A stretch of DNA of 64,000 bases from JAJFJD01 sp965228695 (GTDB lineage Bacteria > Pseudomonadota > Alphaproteobacteria > UBA8366). The notes under the pieces are model-generated. The model made no database searches. It saw nothing but the letters and a program-made list of their open reading frames with translations, and was not told where the DNA came from. Below, one piece after another: positions 33,866 to 42,655 of the stretch. Both the position numbers and the translations under genes were made by a program. Where the stretch lies: the NCBI GenBank assembly GCA_965228695.1, contig CBDDIB010000002.1:2604001-2668000 (forward strand). Reading direction: 5' to 3'. Each line of letters begins with the position of its first letter. Position 1 is the stretch's first letter.

Positions 33866-34498
33866 ATGCTCAAGCTCTATAGCGCACCCTTCAACTCGGC
33901 GGGGCAGCGGGTGCGGACGGCGCTGCATCTCAAAGGTGTGCCGTTCGAGTTCATCTCGGTGCCGGAGATCGGCTGGGATGCGTATCGCGAGATCAATCCG
34001 CAAGGGCTGATGCCGACGCTCGACGTGGATGGCGAATTGTTCGCGCAGTCCACCGCCATGCTCGACTACATCGAGGAGACCTACCCCGATCCGCCGCTGC
34101 TGCCGGCCGATCCCATCGAGCGGGGCCGCGTGCGGGCCTTTGCCCAGCATATCGCCTGCGACATGCATCCGCTGCACGTCACCCGCGTGCGCAACCGGCT
34201 GAAGGAGCAATTCGGCGCGAGCGACGAGGACACCTTTATCTGGTATCGACATTGGATGACGACGGGCCTCACCGCGCTCGAAGAACTGCTGCGCCGCCGG
34301 CCGGTCGCCACGACCTATTGCTACGGCGAAAGCCCGACCATGGCGGACCTGTATCTGGTGCCGCAGGTCCTGAACGGCCGACGCTACAAGACCGACTTCA
34401 CGCCTTTTCCGTTGATCGTCGCCATCGACGAGGCCTGCCGCGCACTGCCCGCGTTTCAGGCCGGCATGCCGGAGAACCAGCCTGGATACAGCGAATAG
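33866..34498 (+). CDS. Zeta-class glutathione S-transferase / maleylacetoacetate isomerase-like
   Basis: 210 residues, the usual length. The thioredoxin-fold N domain reads KLYSAPFNSAGQRVRTALHL, then INPQGLMPTLDVDG with the cis-Pro, and FAQSTAMLDYIEE contacts glutathione. The C-terminal helical domain carries ADLYLVPQVLNGRRY, a zeta-class hallmark. The classical SSCSWRVRIAL motif is altered: SAGQR replaces the Ser-Ser-Cys centre, so isomerase activity with maleylacetoacetate is likely but not certain. The start follows TTGGAGAAGCCC. It could serve tyrosine catabolism, though no partner genes are adjacent. Confidence 0.8.
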   Translation: MLKLYSAPFNSAGQRVRTALHLKGVPFEFISVPEIGWDAYREINPQGLMPTLDVDGELFAQSTAMLDYIEETYPDPPLLPADPIERGRVRAFAQHIACDMHPLHVTRVRNRLKEQFGASDEDTFIWYRHWMTTGLTALEELLRRRPVATTYCYGESPTMADLYLVPQVLNGRRYKTDFTPFPLIVAIDEACRALPAFQAGMPENQPGYSE

Positions 34499-34567
34499 AC
34501 CGGTTCGGGCTGGCAATGCCGCAGCCATGCCGTAGCATGCCGGTCGAATTCAACCGCAGACAGCGCC

Positions 34568-35377
34568 ATGAAGTTCATCCACGTCACCGACCCGCATATC
34601 GTCAAACCGGGGAAGACGTTGTTCGGCCTTGATGTGCACGAGCGGCTGGCGAGGTGCATCGACAGCATCGCCGCCAATCATGCGGATGCCGCGTTCTGCA
34701 TCTGGACCGGCGATATCGTGCATTGGGGCGATCACGATTCCTATCATCATTTCCGGGACGCAGTCGCGGCGCTGCCGATGCCGAGCCACCTGGTGATGGG
34801 CAACCACGACAAGCGCGAAACGCTGCTGGAGGTTTTTCCCGATACACCGGTCGACCCAAACGGCTTCGTGCAGTATGCGCTCGACGTGTCGGCGGGCCGG
34901 TTCCTGATCCTCGATACGGTGCAGGCGGGCACGCATGCGGGCGAATTGTGCGACGCGCGGCTCGATTGGCTCGAAGGGCAGCTCGACGCGGCGGCGGACC
35001 GCAACGTCTATATCTTCATGCATCACCCGCCGATGCGCGTCGGCATGGCGGGCATGGATAGCATGCGCCTCGCGGGCGTGGACCGGTTCGTCGACGCCGT
35101 GACGGGCCGGGACAACATCCGGCATCTCTTTTGCGGCCATCTTCACCGGCCGATCCATGGGTCGTGGCGGGGAATCCCGTTCTCGACCCTGCGGGCGACC
35201 AGCCATGCGTTCAAGCTGTCGCTCGGCCCCGACTACGAGTTGGTGACCACGCATGAGAATCCTGGCTATGCGGTCGTACTCGTCAAGGACGGCGCGACGG
35301 TGATCCACGACCACAGTTATTTGGAGGAAGGGCCGGAATTCGAATACAAAAAGAAACCGAAGAACACAGAAAAATAA
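34568..35377 (+). CDS. Class III cyclic-nucleotide-type phosphodiesterase (CpdA/GpdQ-like metallophosphoesterase)
   Basis: 269 residues, matching single-domain class III phosphodiesterases. Metal ligands are D8/H10 (DPH), D49 (GDIVH), N79/H80 (GNHD), a HHPP motif near 170 and GHLH near 205. Such enzymes hydrolyse cAMP or glycerophosphodiesters with two divalent metals in the cytoplasm. The protein ends in a Lys-rich tail (YKKKPKNTEK). It is 13 bp upstream of a carboxyltransferase gene with the same orientation, so the two may be co-transcribed. The functional link is not obvious. Confidence 0.82.
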   Translation: MKFIHVTDPHIVKPGKTLFGLDVHERLARCIDSIAANHADAAFCIWTGDIVHWGDHDSYHHFRDAVAALPMPSHLVMGNHDKRETLLEVFPDTPVDPNGFVQYALDVSAGRFLILDTVQAGTHAGELCDARLDWLEGQLDAAADRNVYIFMHHPPMRVGMAGMDSMRLAGVDRFVDAVTGRDNIRHLFCGHLHRPIHGSWRGIPFSTLRATSHAFKLSLGPDYELVTTHENPGYAVVLVKDGATVIHDHSYLEEGPEFEYKKKPKNTEK

Positions 35378-35390
35378 GGGCGACGCGGAT

Positions 35391-36944
35391 ATGACCTGGC
35401 AAAAAGAGATCGACGAGCTGCGGCACCGCGAGGCGCTCGCCCGGAAGATGGGCGGCAAGGAGAAGATCGCCCGGCACCACAATCAGGGCAAGCTTACGGT
35501 CCGCGAACGGATCGACGGCTTGGTCGATCCCGGCAGCTTCCATGAGATCGGCACCGCGACCGGCGTCGCGGAATATGACGACGACGGACAGCTCAAGGAC
35601 ATGACGCCGACCAACTACCTGTTCGGGCATGCGCGGCTCGATGGACGGCGCGTCGTCATCGCAGGGGACGACTTCACCGTGCGCGGCGGGGCGAACGACG
35701 CGGGTAACCTGGAGAAGGCGCTGGCGTCCGAACGTATGGCGCGCGACCTGCGGCTGCCGATCGTGCGCCTGATCGACGGTACCGGCGGCGGCGGGTCGGT
35801 CAAGAATATCGAGACCAAGGGGCACACCCTCTTGCCGGGTTACGACGGGCGCAAATGGGTCTACATGGTCGAGAATCTGGCGACGGTGCCGGTGGTGTCG
35901 CTGGCGCTCGGCTCGACCGCCGGGCTTGGCGCGGCGCGGGTGGCGGCGAGCCATTACTCGGTCATCGTGAAGGACACCGCGCAGATGTTCGTCGCCGGGC
36001 CGCCGGTGGTGGCGCGGATCGGCCAGGACCTCAGCAAGAACGAACTCGGCGGCAGCGAGATCCACACCCGCAACGGCGCGATCGACGACGAGGCCGAGAG
36101 CGAAGCCGACGCCTTCGACCGCGCCCGCAAGTTCCTGTCCTACCTGCCGCCGAGCGTCTACGAGGCACCGCCGCGCGGCCCGCGGGAGGACGATCCGGAG
36201 CGCAAGGACGACTGGCTGATCTCCGCGATCCCGCGCAACCGCCGCCAGGTCTACAAGATGCGGCCGATCATTGAGTCCCTGGCCGATCAAGGCTCGTTCT
36301 TCGAGATCGGCGCAAAATGGGGCCGCTCGATGATCACCGGCTTCGCCCGGTTCGACGGATGGCCGGTCGCGGTGATGGCGAACGATCCCTACCACTACGC
36401 TGGAGCGTGGACGGCGGCGGCGTCCGAGAAGGTGGAGCGGTTCGTCGACCTGGCCGAGATCTTCCACCTGCCGATGGTGTATCTCGTGGACAATCCCGGA
36501 TTCCTCGTCGGCCTGCAGGCGGAGCAGGAGGGCACGATCCGCTACGGCGCGAAGGCGTTGTCCGCCGTGTTTCAATCGACGATCCCCTGGGCCACGGTCA
36601 TCGTGCGCAAGGCCTTCGGCGTCGCCGGGTCGGGCCACATGAACCCGGACCGCTACTGCATCCGCGCCGCCTGGCCGTCCGGCGATTGGGGATCGCTGCC
36701 GATGGAAGGCGGGATCGAGGCAGCCTACAAGGCGGATATCGCCGCTGCGGACGACCCGGCCGCGCGTCTGGCCGAGATCGAGGACCGGCTGGAAAAACTC
36801 CGCTCGCCGCTGCGCAGCGCCGAACGCTTCATGCCGGAAGAGATCATCGACCCGCGCGACACGCGGCCGATGCTCTGCGACTTCGCCGAGATGGCGGCCC
36901 CGCTGCGCGTGCCGGGGAAACGGGCGTTCGGGTTCAGGCCTTAA
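35391..36944 (+). CDS. Acyl-CoA carboxylase carboxyltransferase subunit
   Basis: 517 residues with two crotonase-like halves. GKLTVRERIDGLVDPGSF opens the family, DGTGGGGSVKNIETKGH is the N-half glycine loop, and LVDNPGFLVGLQAEQEGTIRYG is the C-half signature followed by FGVAGSGHMNP. It differs clearly from the subunit at 8294-9832. It is expected to carboxylate a short acyl-CoA with a separately encoded biotin carboxylase/BCCP, absent from this window. The stop overlaps that of the convergent enolase-superfamily gene by 11 bp. Confidence 0.87.
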   Translation: MTWQKEIDELRHREALARKMGGKEKIARHHNQGKLTVRERIDGLVDPGSFHEIGTATGVAEYDDDGQLKDMTPTNYLFGHARLDGRRVVIAGDDFTVRGGANDAGNLEKALASERMARDLRLPIVRLIDGTGGGGSVKNIETKGHTLLPGYDGRKWVYMVENLATVPVVSLALGSTAGLGAARVAASHYSVIVKDTAQMFVAGPPVVARIGQDLSKNELGGSEIHTRNGAIDDEAESEADAFDRARKFLSYLPPSVYEAPPRGPREDDPERKDDWLISAIPRNRRQVYKMRPIIESLADQGSFFEIGAKWGRSMITGFARFDGWPVAVMANDPYHYAGAWTAAASEKVERFVDLAEIFHLPMVYLVDNPGFLVGLQAEQEGTIRYGAKALSAVFQSTIPWATVIVRKAFGVAGSGHMNPDRYCIRAAWPSGDWGSLPMEGGIEAAYKADIAAADDPAARLAEIEDRLEKLRSPLRSAERFMPEEIIDPRDTRPMLCDFAEMAAPLRVPGKRAFGFRP

Positions 36945-38079
36945 ACTCGGCCAACAATTCCAAATCCGGCGCCACGCCCAGCCCCGGTCCCTTCGGCAGC
37001 ACCATCCGGCCGTCCTGTATCGGCGGTGCCGCGCCGCACATCGCTTCGCGCAGCGGGTTCGGGTTCACGTCGGCTTCCAGCAAGCCGTTGCCGCCCGCCG
37101 CCGCCAGCAGATGCGCCGACGCCATCAACCCGACCGCGCCGCCGAGATAGTGCGGGCAGTAGGTCAGGCCGGCGTCGATGATGCGCCGGGCCACCGGCAG
37201 GCAGCCCGTGAAGCCGCCCCATTTGGTCATGTCCGGCTGGATATAGGCGATGTTGCGGCTCGCGATCATCGCATCGAAGGCCGCGTCGCCGCGCAGGTTC
37301 TCGCCCGCGGCCAGCACCACCGGCGACGTGTTGGCGATGGTCATCCACTCGTCGTCGGGCCGGTCGCAGGGCAGGGGTTCCTCGACCCAGGTGAGGCCGA
37401 ACTCGTGCAGCTTCGGGGTGACCTGCATCGCGGTTTCCAGATCCCAGCCCTGGTTCACGTCGACCATGAGCTGTACGCCCTTGCCGAGCGTGTCGCGCAA
37501 CGTGCGCAGATTGGCGAGGTCGCGGTCGGCATCGAAGCCGATCTTGAGCTTAAAGGCTTTGTATCCTTCCACCTGTTTCTCGGCGGCGATGACCTCGGGC
37601 GCGCCGGGATTGATGCCGCTGGCGTAGACCGGCATCGTTCCGTCGCCGGTGGCACTGCCGGGACCGTCGATATAGCGCCATAGGCTTTGCCCGGCGCGGC
37701 GGGCGGCGAGGTCCCAGAGTGCGATGTCGACGCCGGAGATCGCCTGCGCCAGCGGGCCGGATTCGCCGCCTTGCAGGTTGATGATATGGGTGCGCCCGGT
37801 CATCGCGCGGTAGGCGGCGGCCGGGTTTTGCCAATCCTCGCCGGTGACGATGGGGGCGAGCAGCGTCTCGATCAGGGCGACCCGGTGTTCCGCGCCGCAG
37901 GGCGGGAAGACGCACCAGACCTCGCCCCAGCCGACCGCGCCGTCGGCATCCTCCGCCCGGACGAGCAGGGCGGGGCGGCTGTCCAATACGCCGAAGGACG
38001 TGACGACGGGTTCGGCGACCGGCGCGCGGTAGAGCAGCGCGTCGAGCTTGCGGATTTGAAGGGGGGTCGTGTCGGTCAT
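36934..38079 (-). CDS. Mandelate racemase/muconate lactonizing enzyme family protein (enolase superfamily)
   Basis: 381 residues. K177 and K179 (FKLK), D207 (VDVNQG), the EEP motif at 233-235, E260 (GEN), D283 and H310 (CPHYLGG) form the full superfamily site of the mandelate-racemase subgroup. It is the last gene of a minus-strand operon after a dipeptide-type ABC transporter (57 bp spacing). The likely substrate is therefore something that transporter imports, perhaps an acid sugar or a modified amino acid, which is inference. It is different in sequence from the relative at 4962-6134. Confidence 0.87.
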   Translation of the reverse strand: MTDTTPLQIRKLDALLYRAPVAEPVVTSFGVLDSRPALLVRAEDADGAVGWGEVWCVFPPCGAEHRVALIETLLAPIVTGEDWQNPAAAYRAMTGRTHIINLQGGESGPLAQAISGVDIALWDLAARRAGQSLWRYIDGPGSATGDGTMPVYASGINPGAPEVIAAEKQVEGYKAFKLKIGFDADRDLANLRTLRDTLGKGVQLMVDVNQGWDLETAMQVTPKLHEFGLTWVEEPLPCDRPDDEWMTIANTSPVVLAAGENLRGDAAFDAMIASRNIAYIQPDMTKWGGFTGCLPVARRIIDAGLTYCPHYLGGAVGLMASAHLLAAAGGNGLLEADVNPNPLREAMCGAAPPIQDGRMVLPKGPGLGVAPDLELLAEFKA

Positions 38080-38136
38080 CGGAGACGCGATATTAGGCAG
38101 CGGGGCGTGCCGGGTCCACCGCCGTGATATGCCGTT

Positions 38137-39063
38137 TTACTTCTCCAGGCGCGGGTTCAGCACGTCGCGCAGCCGGTCGCCGACCAGGTTGATGCTGATG
38201 ATGGTGAACAGCAGGGCGACGCCCGGCAGCACGCTGATCCAGTATTTGCCGCCGAGCAGATAGTCGTAGCCGTTGGAGATGAGCAGTCCGAGCGACGGCT
38301 CGGTGACGGGCAAGCCGAGACCGAGGAAGGAGAGCGCGGCTTCGAGCGCGATCGCGTTGGCGACCTGCACCGTGGCGATGACGATCAGCGGCGGCAGGCA
38401 GTTCGGCAGGAGGTGGCGGAAGATCATCCGCAGGTTCGACAGGGCGAGGCTGCGGCCCGCCTCCATGTATTCCTTGCCGAGTTCGGCCAGCGCGGTGCCG
38501 CGCACGGTGCGCGCGTAATAGGCCCACTGCACGATGACCAGCGCCATGATGACCTTGTCGACGCCCTTGCCAAGAACCGACAGCAGGATCAGCGCGATCA
38601 ACACCGTCGGGAAGCTGATCTGCACGTCGACCGCCCGCATGACCAGGGTATCGACACGGCCGCCGAAATAGGCGGAACACAATCCCACGCTGGTGCCGAC
38701 GATGACGGCGAGCGCCGCGCTGCCGATCCCGACGAAGATGCTGAGGCGCAGCCCGTAGAAGATCGCGCTCACCATGTCGCGGCCCTGGTCATCGGTGCCG
38801 AGCCAATAGGTGCCGCCGGTATAGGCCTTCGCGCCGGGCGGCAGCAGGCTGTCGAGGATGTCGATCGCGCCGAGGTCGTAGGGGTTCTGCGGCGAGATCA
38901 GCGGCGCGAAGACCGCGATGAAGACGATGATCGACGTGCCGATAAATCCGATGATCGCCAGCGGGCTTTCGACGTAGTCCGATATGATTCTCCGTAAGGG
39001 CGATTCCAGAAGTGCGGCATCGGCTTCGGTTGCCGGCGGCGAGGTGTTGTCGGCGACGCTCAT
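38137..39063 (-). CDS. ABC transporter permease (DppC/OppC type)
   Basis: 308 residues, about six membrane helices, with an N-terminal cytosolic tail before the first helix. GTDDQGRDMVSAIFYGLRLS and the EAA loop EAALSFLGLGLPVTEPSLG are typical of the DppC family, coupling to the ATPase. The start ATG overlaps the stop of the DppB-type gene (ATGA). A long in-frame reading upstream is antisense to nothing but is covered by the DppB gene in another frame. No ATP-binding subunit gene follows; an enolase-superfamily gene does. Confidence 0.9.
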   Translation of the reverse strand: MSVADNTSPPATEADAALLESPLRRIISDYVESPLAIIGFIGTSIIVFIAVFAPLISPQNPYDLGAIDILDSLLPPGAKAYTGGTYWLGTDDQGRDMVSAIFYGLRLSIFVGIGSAALAVIVGTSVGLCSAYFGGRVDTLVMRAVDVQISFPTVLIALILLSVLGKGVDKVIMALVIVQWAYYARTVRGTALAELGKEYMEAGRSLALSNLRMIFRHLLPNCLPPLIVIATVQVANAIALEAALSFLGLGLPVTEPSLGLLISNGYDYLLGGKYWISVLPGVALLFTIISINLVGDRLRDVLNPRLEK

Positions 39064-40037
39064 GATTTTTGCTGCATCAGTCGAACCCTCGGGTCGATCA
39101 GCGAATAGATGATATCGACGGCAAGGTTGATGAGAATGAACAGCGTCACGATGACGAGCATGTAGGCCACGATGACCGGACGATCGAGCAGGCCGATGGA
39201 GCTGACGACCAACCGGCCGATGCCGGGCCAGGCGAAGACTGTCTCGGTCACGATCGAACCGGCGAGCAGGTCGCCGAATTCCAGCCCCACCACGGTGACC
39301 AGCGGGATCAGGATATTCTTCATCGCATGCACGCCGACGACCCGGCGTGTGCGCAGGCCTTTGGCGCGGGCGAATTTCACGTAGTCGGTGAGCAGCACCT
39401 CGCGCATGCCCGCGCGCGTCAACCGGATGATCAGCGCCATTTTCAGGAGCGAGAGGTTGAACGCGGGCAACAGGATATGGAGAAAACCGTCCCAGGTGAG
39501 AATACTGATGGGAATGCCGAAAACGTCGACGGTGTCGCCCCGCCCGGTCGTCGGCAGCCAGCCCAGCATGACGCCGAAGATCATGATCAGCATCAGGCCG
39601 ACCCAGAAGGAGGGCAGGCTGAAGCCGAGGATGGACACCGACATGATGCCGCGCGCGAACAGGGATTCCGGGTAGAGTCCGGCATAGACCCCGAGCGGCA
39701 CGCCGATTCCGATCGACAGCAGCAGCGCCACGATGGTCAGTTCGAATGTTGCCGGCAGCCGTTGCAACAGGAGATCCAACGCGGGCGTTCGGAATACGAA
39801 GGATTTGCCGAGATCGCCGGACAAGGCGTTGCCGACGAAGATGCCGTATTGCTGCCAAAGCGGCTTATCCAGCCCCATCTGCTGCCGCGCGAGGGCGACG
39901 TCCTCTTCCGTCGCATCTTCCGCGATCAGCAACTCGACGGGATCGCCGATGGCGAAGACCCCCGTGAAGACGATCATCGACATCACGATGATGACGATCA
40001 CGCTTTGCATCAGTCGTCGGATCAGGAATACGGACAT
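39060..40037 (-). CDS. ABC transporter permease (DppB/OppB type)
   Basis: 325 residues, six predicted helices. The N-terminal FLIRRLMQSVIVIIVMSMIVF helix, GLDKPLWQQYG, GDLGKSF and the late ETVFAWPGIGRLVV loop are all typical of DppB. It pairs with the downstream DppC-type permease by a 4-bp overlap and follows the binding protein after 79 bp. Together they form the membrane channel of a peptide/nickel/oligosaccharide-type importer. Confidence 0.9.
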   Translation of the reverse strand: MSVFLIRRLMQSVIVIIVMSMIVFTGVFAIGDPVELLIAEDATEEDVALARQQMGLDKPLWQQYGIFVGNALSGDLGKSFVFRTPALDLLLQRLPATFELTIVALLLSIGIGVPLGVYAGLYPESLFARGIMSVSILGFSLPSFWVGLMLIMIFGVMLGWLPTTGRGDTVDVFGIPISILTWDGFLHILLPAFNLSLLKMALIIRLTRAGMREVLLTDYVKFARAKGLRTRRVVGVHAMKNILIPLVTVVGLEFGDLLAGSIVTETVFAWPGIGRLVVSSIGLLDRPVIVAYMLVIVTLFILINLAVDIIYSLIDPRVRLMQQKS

Positions 40038-40116
40038 GGCTTATTCGTGCGAATTGGACGGAAAGGGGCGGAGCCGGGCGGCACGGCACAATGTTCGGCC
40101 GCCCGGTTGATCACCG

Positions 40117-41703
40117 CTATTTCTTTTCACGCACGGCCATGGCCAGCGTGTTTTGGTCCAGCCGCGGCGTATAGGTGAGACTGGGCTTCGTTCCCCAGGA
40201 AAAGACCCAGAAAACGATCGGCATCATCGCCACCTCGTCCATGGCAATTTTCAGTCCCTGTTCGGAAAGGCGCTCACGTTTCTCGGTATCGACCTCGACG
40301 GCGGCCATCTCGCCGAGACGATCAACCTCGGCGTTGGAATAACGGCCGCGGTTGGCGCGTCCTGTGCGCTTTTTCTTGTCGTAGGTCATCACGTTCGGGT
40401 TCAGGATTCCCATCGGATCCTGCATGCTGTTACCCCAACTGCTCATGTAGAGCGGTAGTTCCAGCTTGCCGCGCCGCTTCGAGAAGACCGAATGCGGCAT
40501 GGTCTCGACTTTGACCTTCATGCCGAGATGCCGGGTCCACATCTGCGCCGCCGTCTGGATGGTTTTCACGGCGTTGACGATGCGGTCGTTCGACGTGTGG
40601 ATGGTTACCTGGAAGCCGTCCGGATAGCCTGCTTCGGTCATCAACTGCTTGGCTTTCTTGGGATCGAAAACCGACATGTCATAGCCGTCGATGTAGCCGA
40701 ACATGCCTTCCGGCAGGTATTGGCGGGCGCGCACGGCCTGGCCCTGGTTCACACGCTCCACGATAACGTCGCGGTCGAGGGCGAGATTAAGCGCCTGCCG
40801 GACTTTGAGCTTGCGGAAGGGATTCTCCTTCAGCGGTGAACCGTCCTTCGCCGCGAAATGTTTCGTTTTGTCCGGCTCCTGGACGAATCCCGGCACGAAC
40901 ATGGTGAAGCGCGTGGTCGGGCTGGTCCACAACTTCAGGCGCTTATCGCCCTTCAGCCGCTGGATATCGGTAGTCGGCACCGCGGAAATGAGGTCAACAT
41001 CACCGGCCAACAGGGCGGCGAGGCGCGAGGAATCGTTCTTCATGACCTGGAAAGTGACCTTGCTCCAGGGTTCCTTGCCGCCCCAATAGGCGTCGTTCCG
41101 GGTGTATTCCACGCTTGCGCCCGGCACCCAACGCACAAACTTGTAGGGGCCCGTGCCGATGTTCGCCTTGCCGGTCGTGTAGTCCTCGGTCTTGGCGCCT
41201 TTACCGTGCTTTTCGGACACGATGAAGATGCGGCCGATATTCTTGAAGATGAGCGGTATCGGCTTCTCGGTCGTGAAGTGGACCGTCGAGTCGTCCGGTG
41301 CCGCGATATCGGTGATACCTTTCAGGAAACCGGTGAACGCGCCGGGACTGTTCGGCACACCCTTTGCCACGCGGTCGAACGAGAACAGCACATCCTTAGC
41401 GCTGAAGGGAGAGCCGTCATGGAAGGCGACGCCCTTACGAAGCTTGACCTCGTATTTCGTCGGGCTGAGCGCTTTCCAGGATGTGGCCAGCCCCGGTATG
41501 AGATTGCCCTTCGCATCCGTCTTCATCAGCGTTTCAAAGACATGGCTGTTGTTCGAGTTGTTCTGGCCATTGTTGTGCCAATGCGGATCGACACCCGTCA
41601 GCGCGGCGCCGATGCCGATCACCAGGTCTTTCGCGAAGACCGGGCCGGCGATCACCGAAATCGCGGCCACGCCGATCGCAGCCGTCATTAATTTACGTAT
41701 CAT
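40117..41703 (-). CDS. ABC transporter substrate-binding protein (family 5, DppA/OppA-like)
   Basis: 528 residues. A signal peptide (MIRKLMTAAIGVAAISV, cleavage after VFA at about residue 24) directs it to the periplasm. LATSWKALSPTKYEVKLRKG and AFHDGSPFSAKDVLFSFDR are family-5 solute-binding hallmarks. Late segments such as DRDVIVERVNQGQAVRARQY also fit. It should deliver its ligand to the DppBC-type permeases encoded next. A GntR/FCD regulator gene lies 127 bp upstream on the same strand and probably controls the operon. Confidence 0.9.
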   Translation of the reverse strand: MIRKLMTAAIGVAAISVIAGPVFAKDLVIGIGAALTGVDPHWHNNGQNNSNNSHVFETLMKTDAKGNLIPGLATSWKALSPTKYEVKLRKGVAFHDGSPFSAKDVLFSFDRVAKGVPNSPGAFTGFLKGITDIAAPDDSTVHFTTEKPIPLIFKNIGRIFIVSEKHGKGAKTEDYTTGKANIGTGPYKFVRWVPGASVEYTRNDAYWGGKEPWSKVTFQVMKNDSSRLAALLAGDVDLISAVPTTDIQRLKGDKRLKLWTSPTTRFTMFVPGFVQEPDKTKHFAAKDGSPLKENPFRKLKVRQALNLALDRDVIVERVNQGQAVRARQYLPEGMFGYIDGYDMSVFDPKKAKQLMTEAGYPDGFQVTIHTSNDRIVNAVKTIQTAAQMWTRHLGMKVKVETMPHSVFSKRRGKLELPLYMSSWGNSMQDPMGILNPNVMTYDKKKRTGRANRGRYSNAEVDRLGEMAAVEVDTEKRERLSEQGLKIAMDEVAMMPIVFWVFSWGTKPSLTYTPRLDQNTLAMAVREKK

Positions 41704-41830
41704 TTCTCCCTCCGTGCATATTCGGCAGTCATTCGTATGCTGCCAATTCGGACCGCGCGATAGCGTCGATGCGCTTGCCGTCTAATCCGGAGGAACCGTT
41801 GCCATTCGCCATGGTATTCGGCGATGGCCC

Positions 41831-42535
41831 TTATTGCGCTGTTCTTCTTTTTGTCGACGATTCCTTGTCCGGTCGGCTGTCGCGCAGCCCATCCAGAATC
41901 TTCAACCGTGCTTTCACGCCATTGTCGAGATGAGTGCCGATAAGTCTTTGCGCCGCTGCCGCGTCCTGCCGCTCGATCGCATGGAGAATGCCGAGATGTT
42001 CGGGCACCGAGTCGTGCACCCGTGTGTGATCGGCGAACCGGGGAACGCGAAGGGCGAGTTTGAACCGTATGCGGATCGGTTCGTAAATCTCCAACAGATT
42101 TCTGTTCTGTGCCGTCCGAAAAACCTCGAGATGGAAATCTGCGCCGATATCGTCGATTTCCGCGGGCGCGTACGCATCCGGGTTCTCAATCATATCCCTG
42201 AACCGGGGACCGAATGCACGCAGGTCCGCGCTGGCGCCGCGTTCCGCCGCGATCGAGGATGCCAAGCCCTCCAACGCCTTTCGGATTTCATAAATTTCGC
42301 GAACGTCCTCAAGGTAGAGCGGACGAACGTAGGTTCCTTTCGCGGGCCGTACTTCGAGAATGCCGTCGCGCGCAAGATCGCGAAGCGCTTCCCGGACCGG
42401 CGTCCGCCCCATATCCAGTTTTTCCGACAGCCGGCGTTCCGAAAAGGATGCGCTCACATCGAATTCGCCGCCCAGTATCCGGTCGAGAATGAGTCGGTAG
42501 GCGCGGTGACGTTCAAGCTGATAGGTAACTGCCAT
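41831..42535 (-). CDS. GntR-family transcriptional regulator with FCD effector domain
   Basis: 234 residues. The winged helix-turn-helix reads FSERRLSEKLDMGRTPVREALRDL, followed by VRPAKGTYVRPL, the GntR wing. The C-terminal FCD domain (about 85-215) holds DFHLEVFRTAQNRNLLEIYE and later His residues (DSVPEHLGILHAI, GTHLDNG) that commonly bind a metal and a carboxylic acid. It lies directly upstream of the transporter/enolase-superfamily operon, so it is likely the local repressor, with the imported acid as effector. No clear operator palindrome was found in the flanking spacers. Confidence 0.88.
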   Translation of the reverse strand: MAVTYQLERHRAYRLILDRILGGEFDVSASFSERRLSEKLDMGRTPVREALRDLARDGILEVRPAKGTYVRPLYLEDVREIYEIRKALEGLASSIAAERGASADLRAFGPRFRDMIENPDAYAPAEIDDIGADFHLEVFRTAQNRNLLEIYEPIRIRFKLALRVPRFADHTRVHDSVPEHLGILHAIERQDAAAAQRLIGTHLDNGVKARLKILDGLRDSRPDKESSTKRRTAQ

Positions 42536-42655
42536 ACCGATATACCAGATAGAATCGCGTTTACTGTCAAGTTGACGCGCCTTGCGGACCCGCTTGGCAT
42601 GTGAGATCGCGGCGAAGGTCGGCCGCCTTCGCCGCCTTCCGGTAGGATGCGATAA

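Noticed and set aside
33437..34528. A 363-codon minus-strand ORF across the GST gene
   Set aside because: It runs through the palindromic repeats (giving PRKRES- and LSLSKHE-like peptides) and antisense to both the gcdH remnant and the GST; no family resemblance.
38137..39858. A 573-residue fused permease
   Set aside because: The N-terminal part is the other frame of the DppB-type gene; the ATGA overlap and the family N-terminus fix the DppC-type start at 39063.
42536..42655. GntR operator upstream of the regulator gene
   Set aside because: GGTATATCGGTAT is a direct rather than inverted repeat and does not fit the FCD-type palindrome convincingly.
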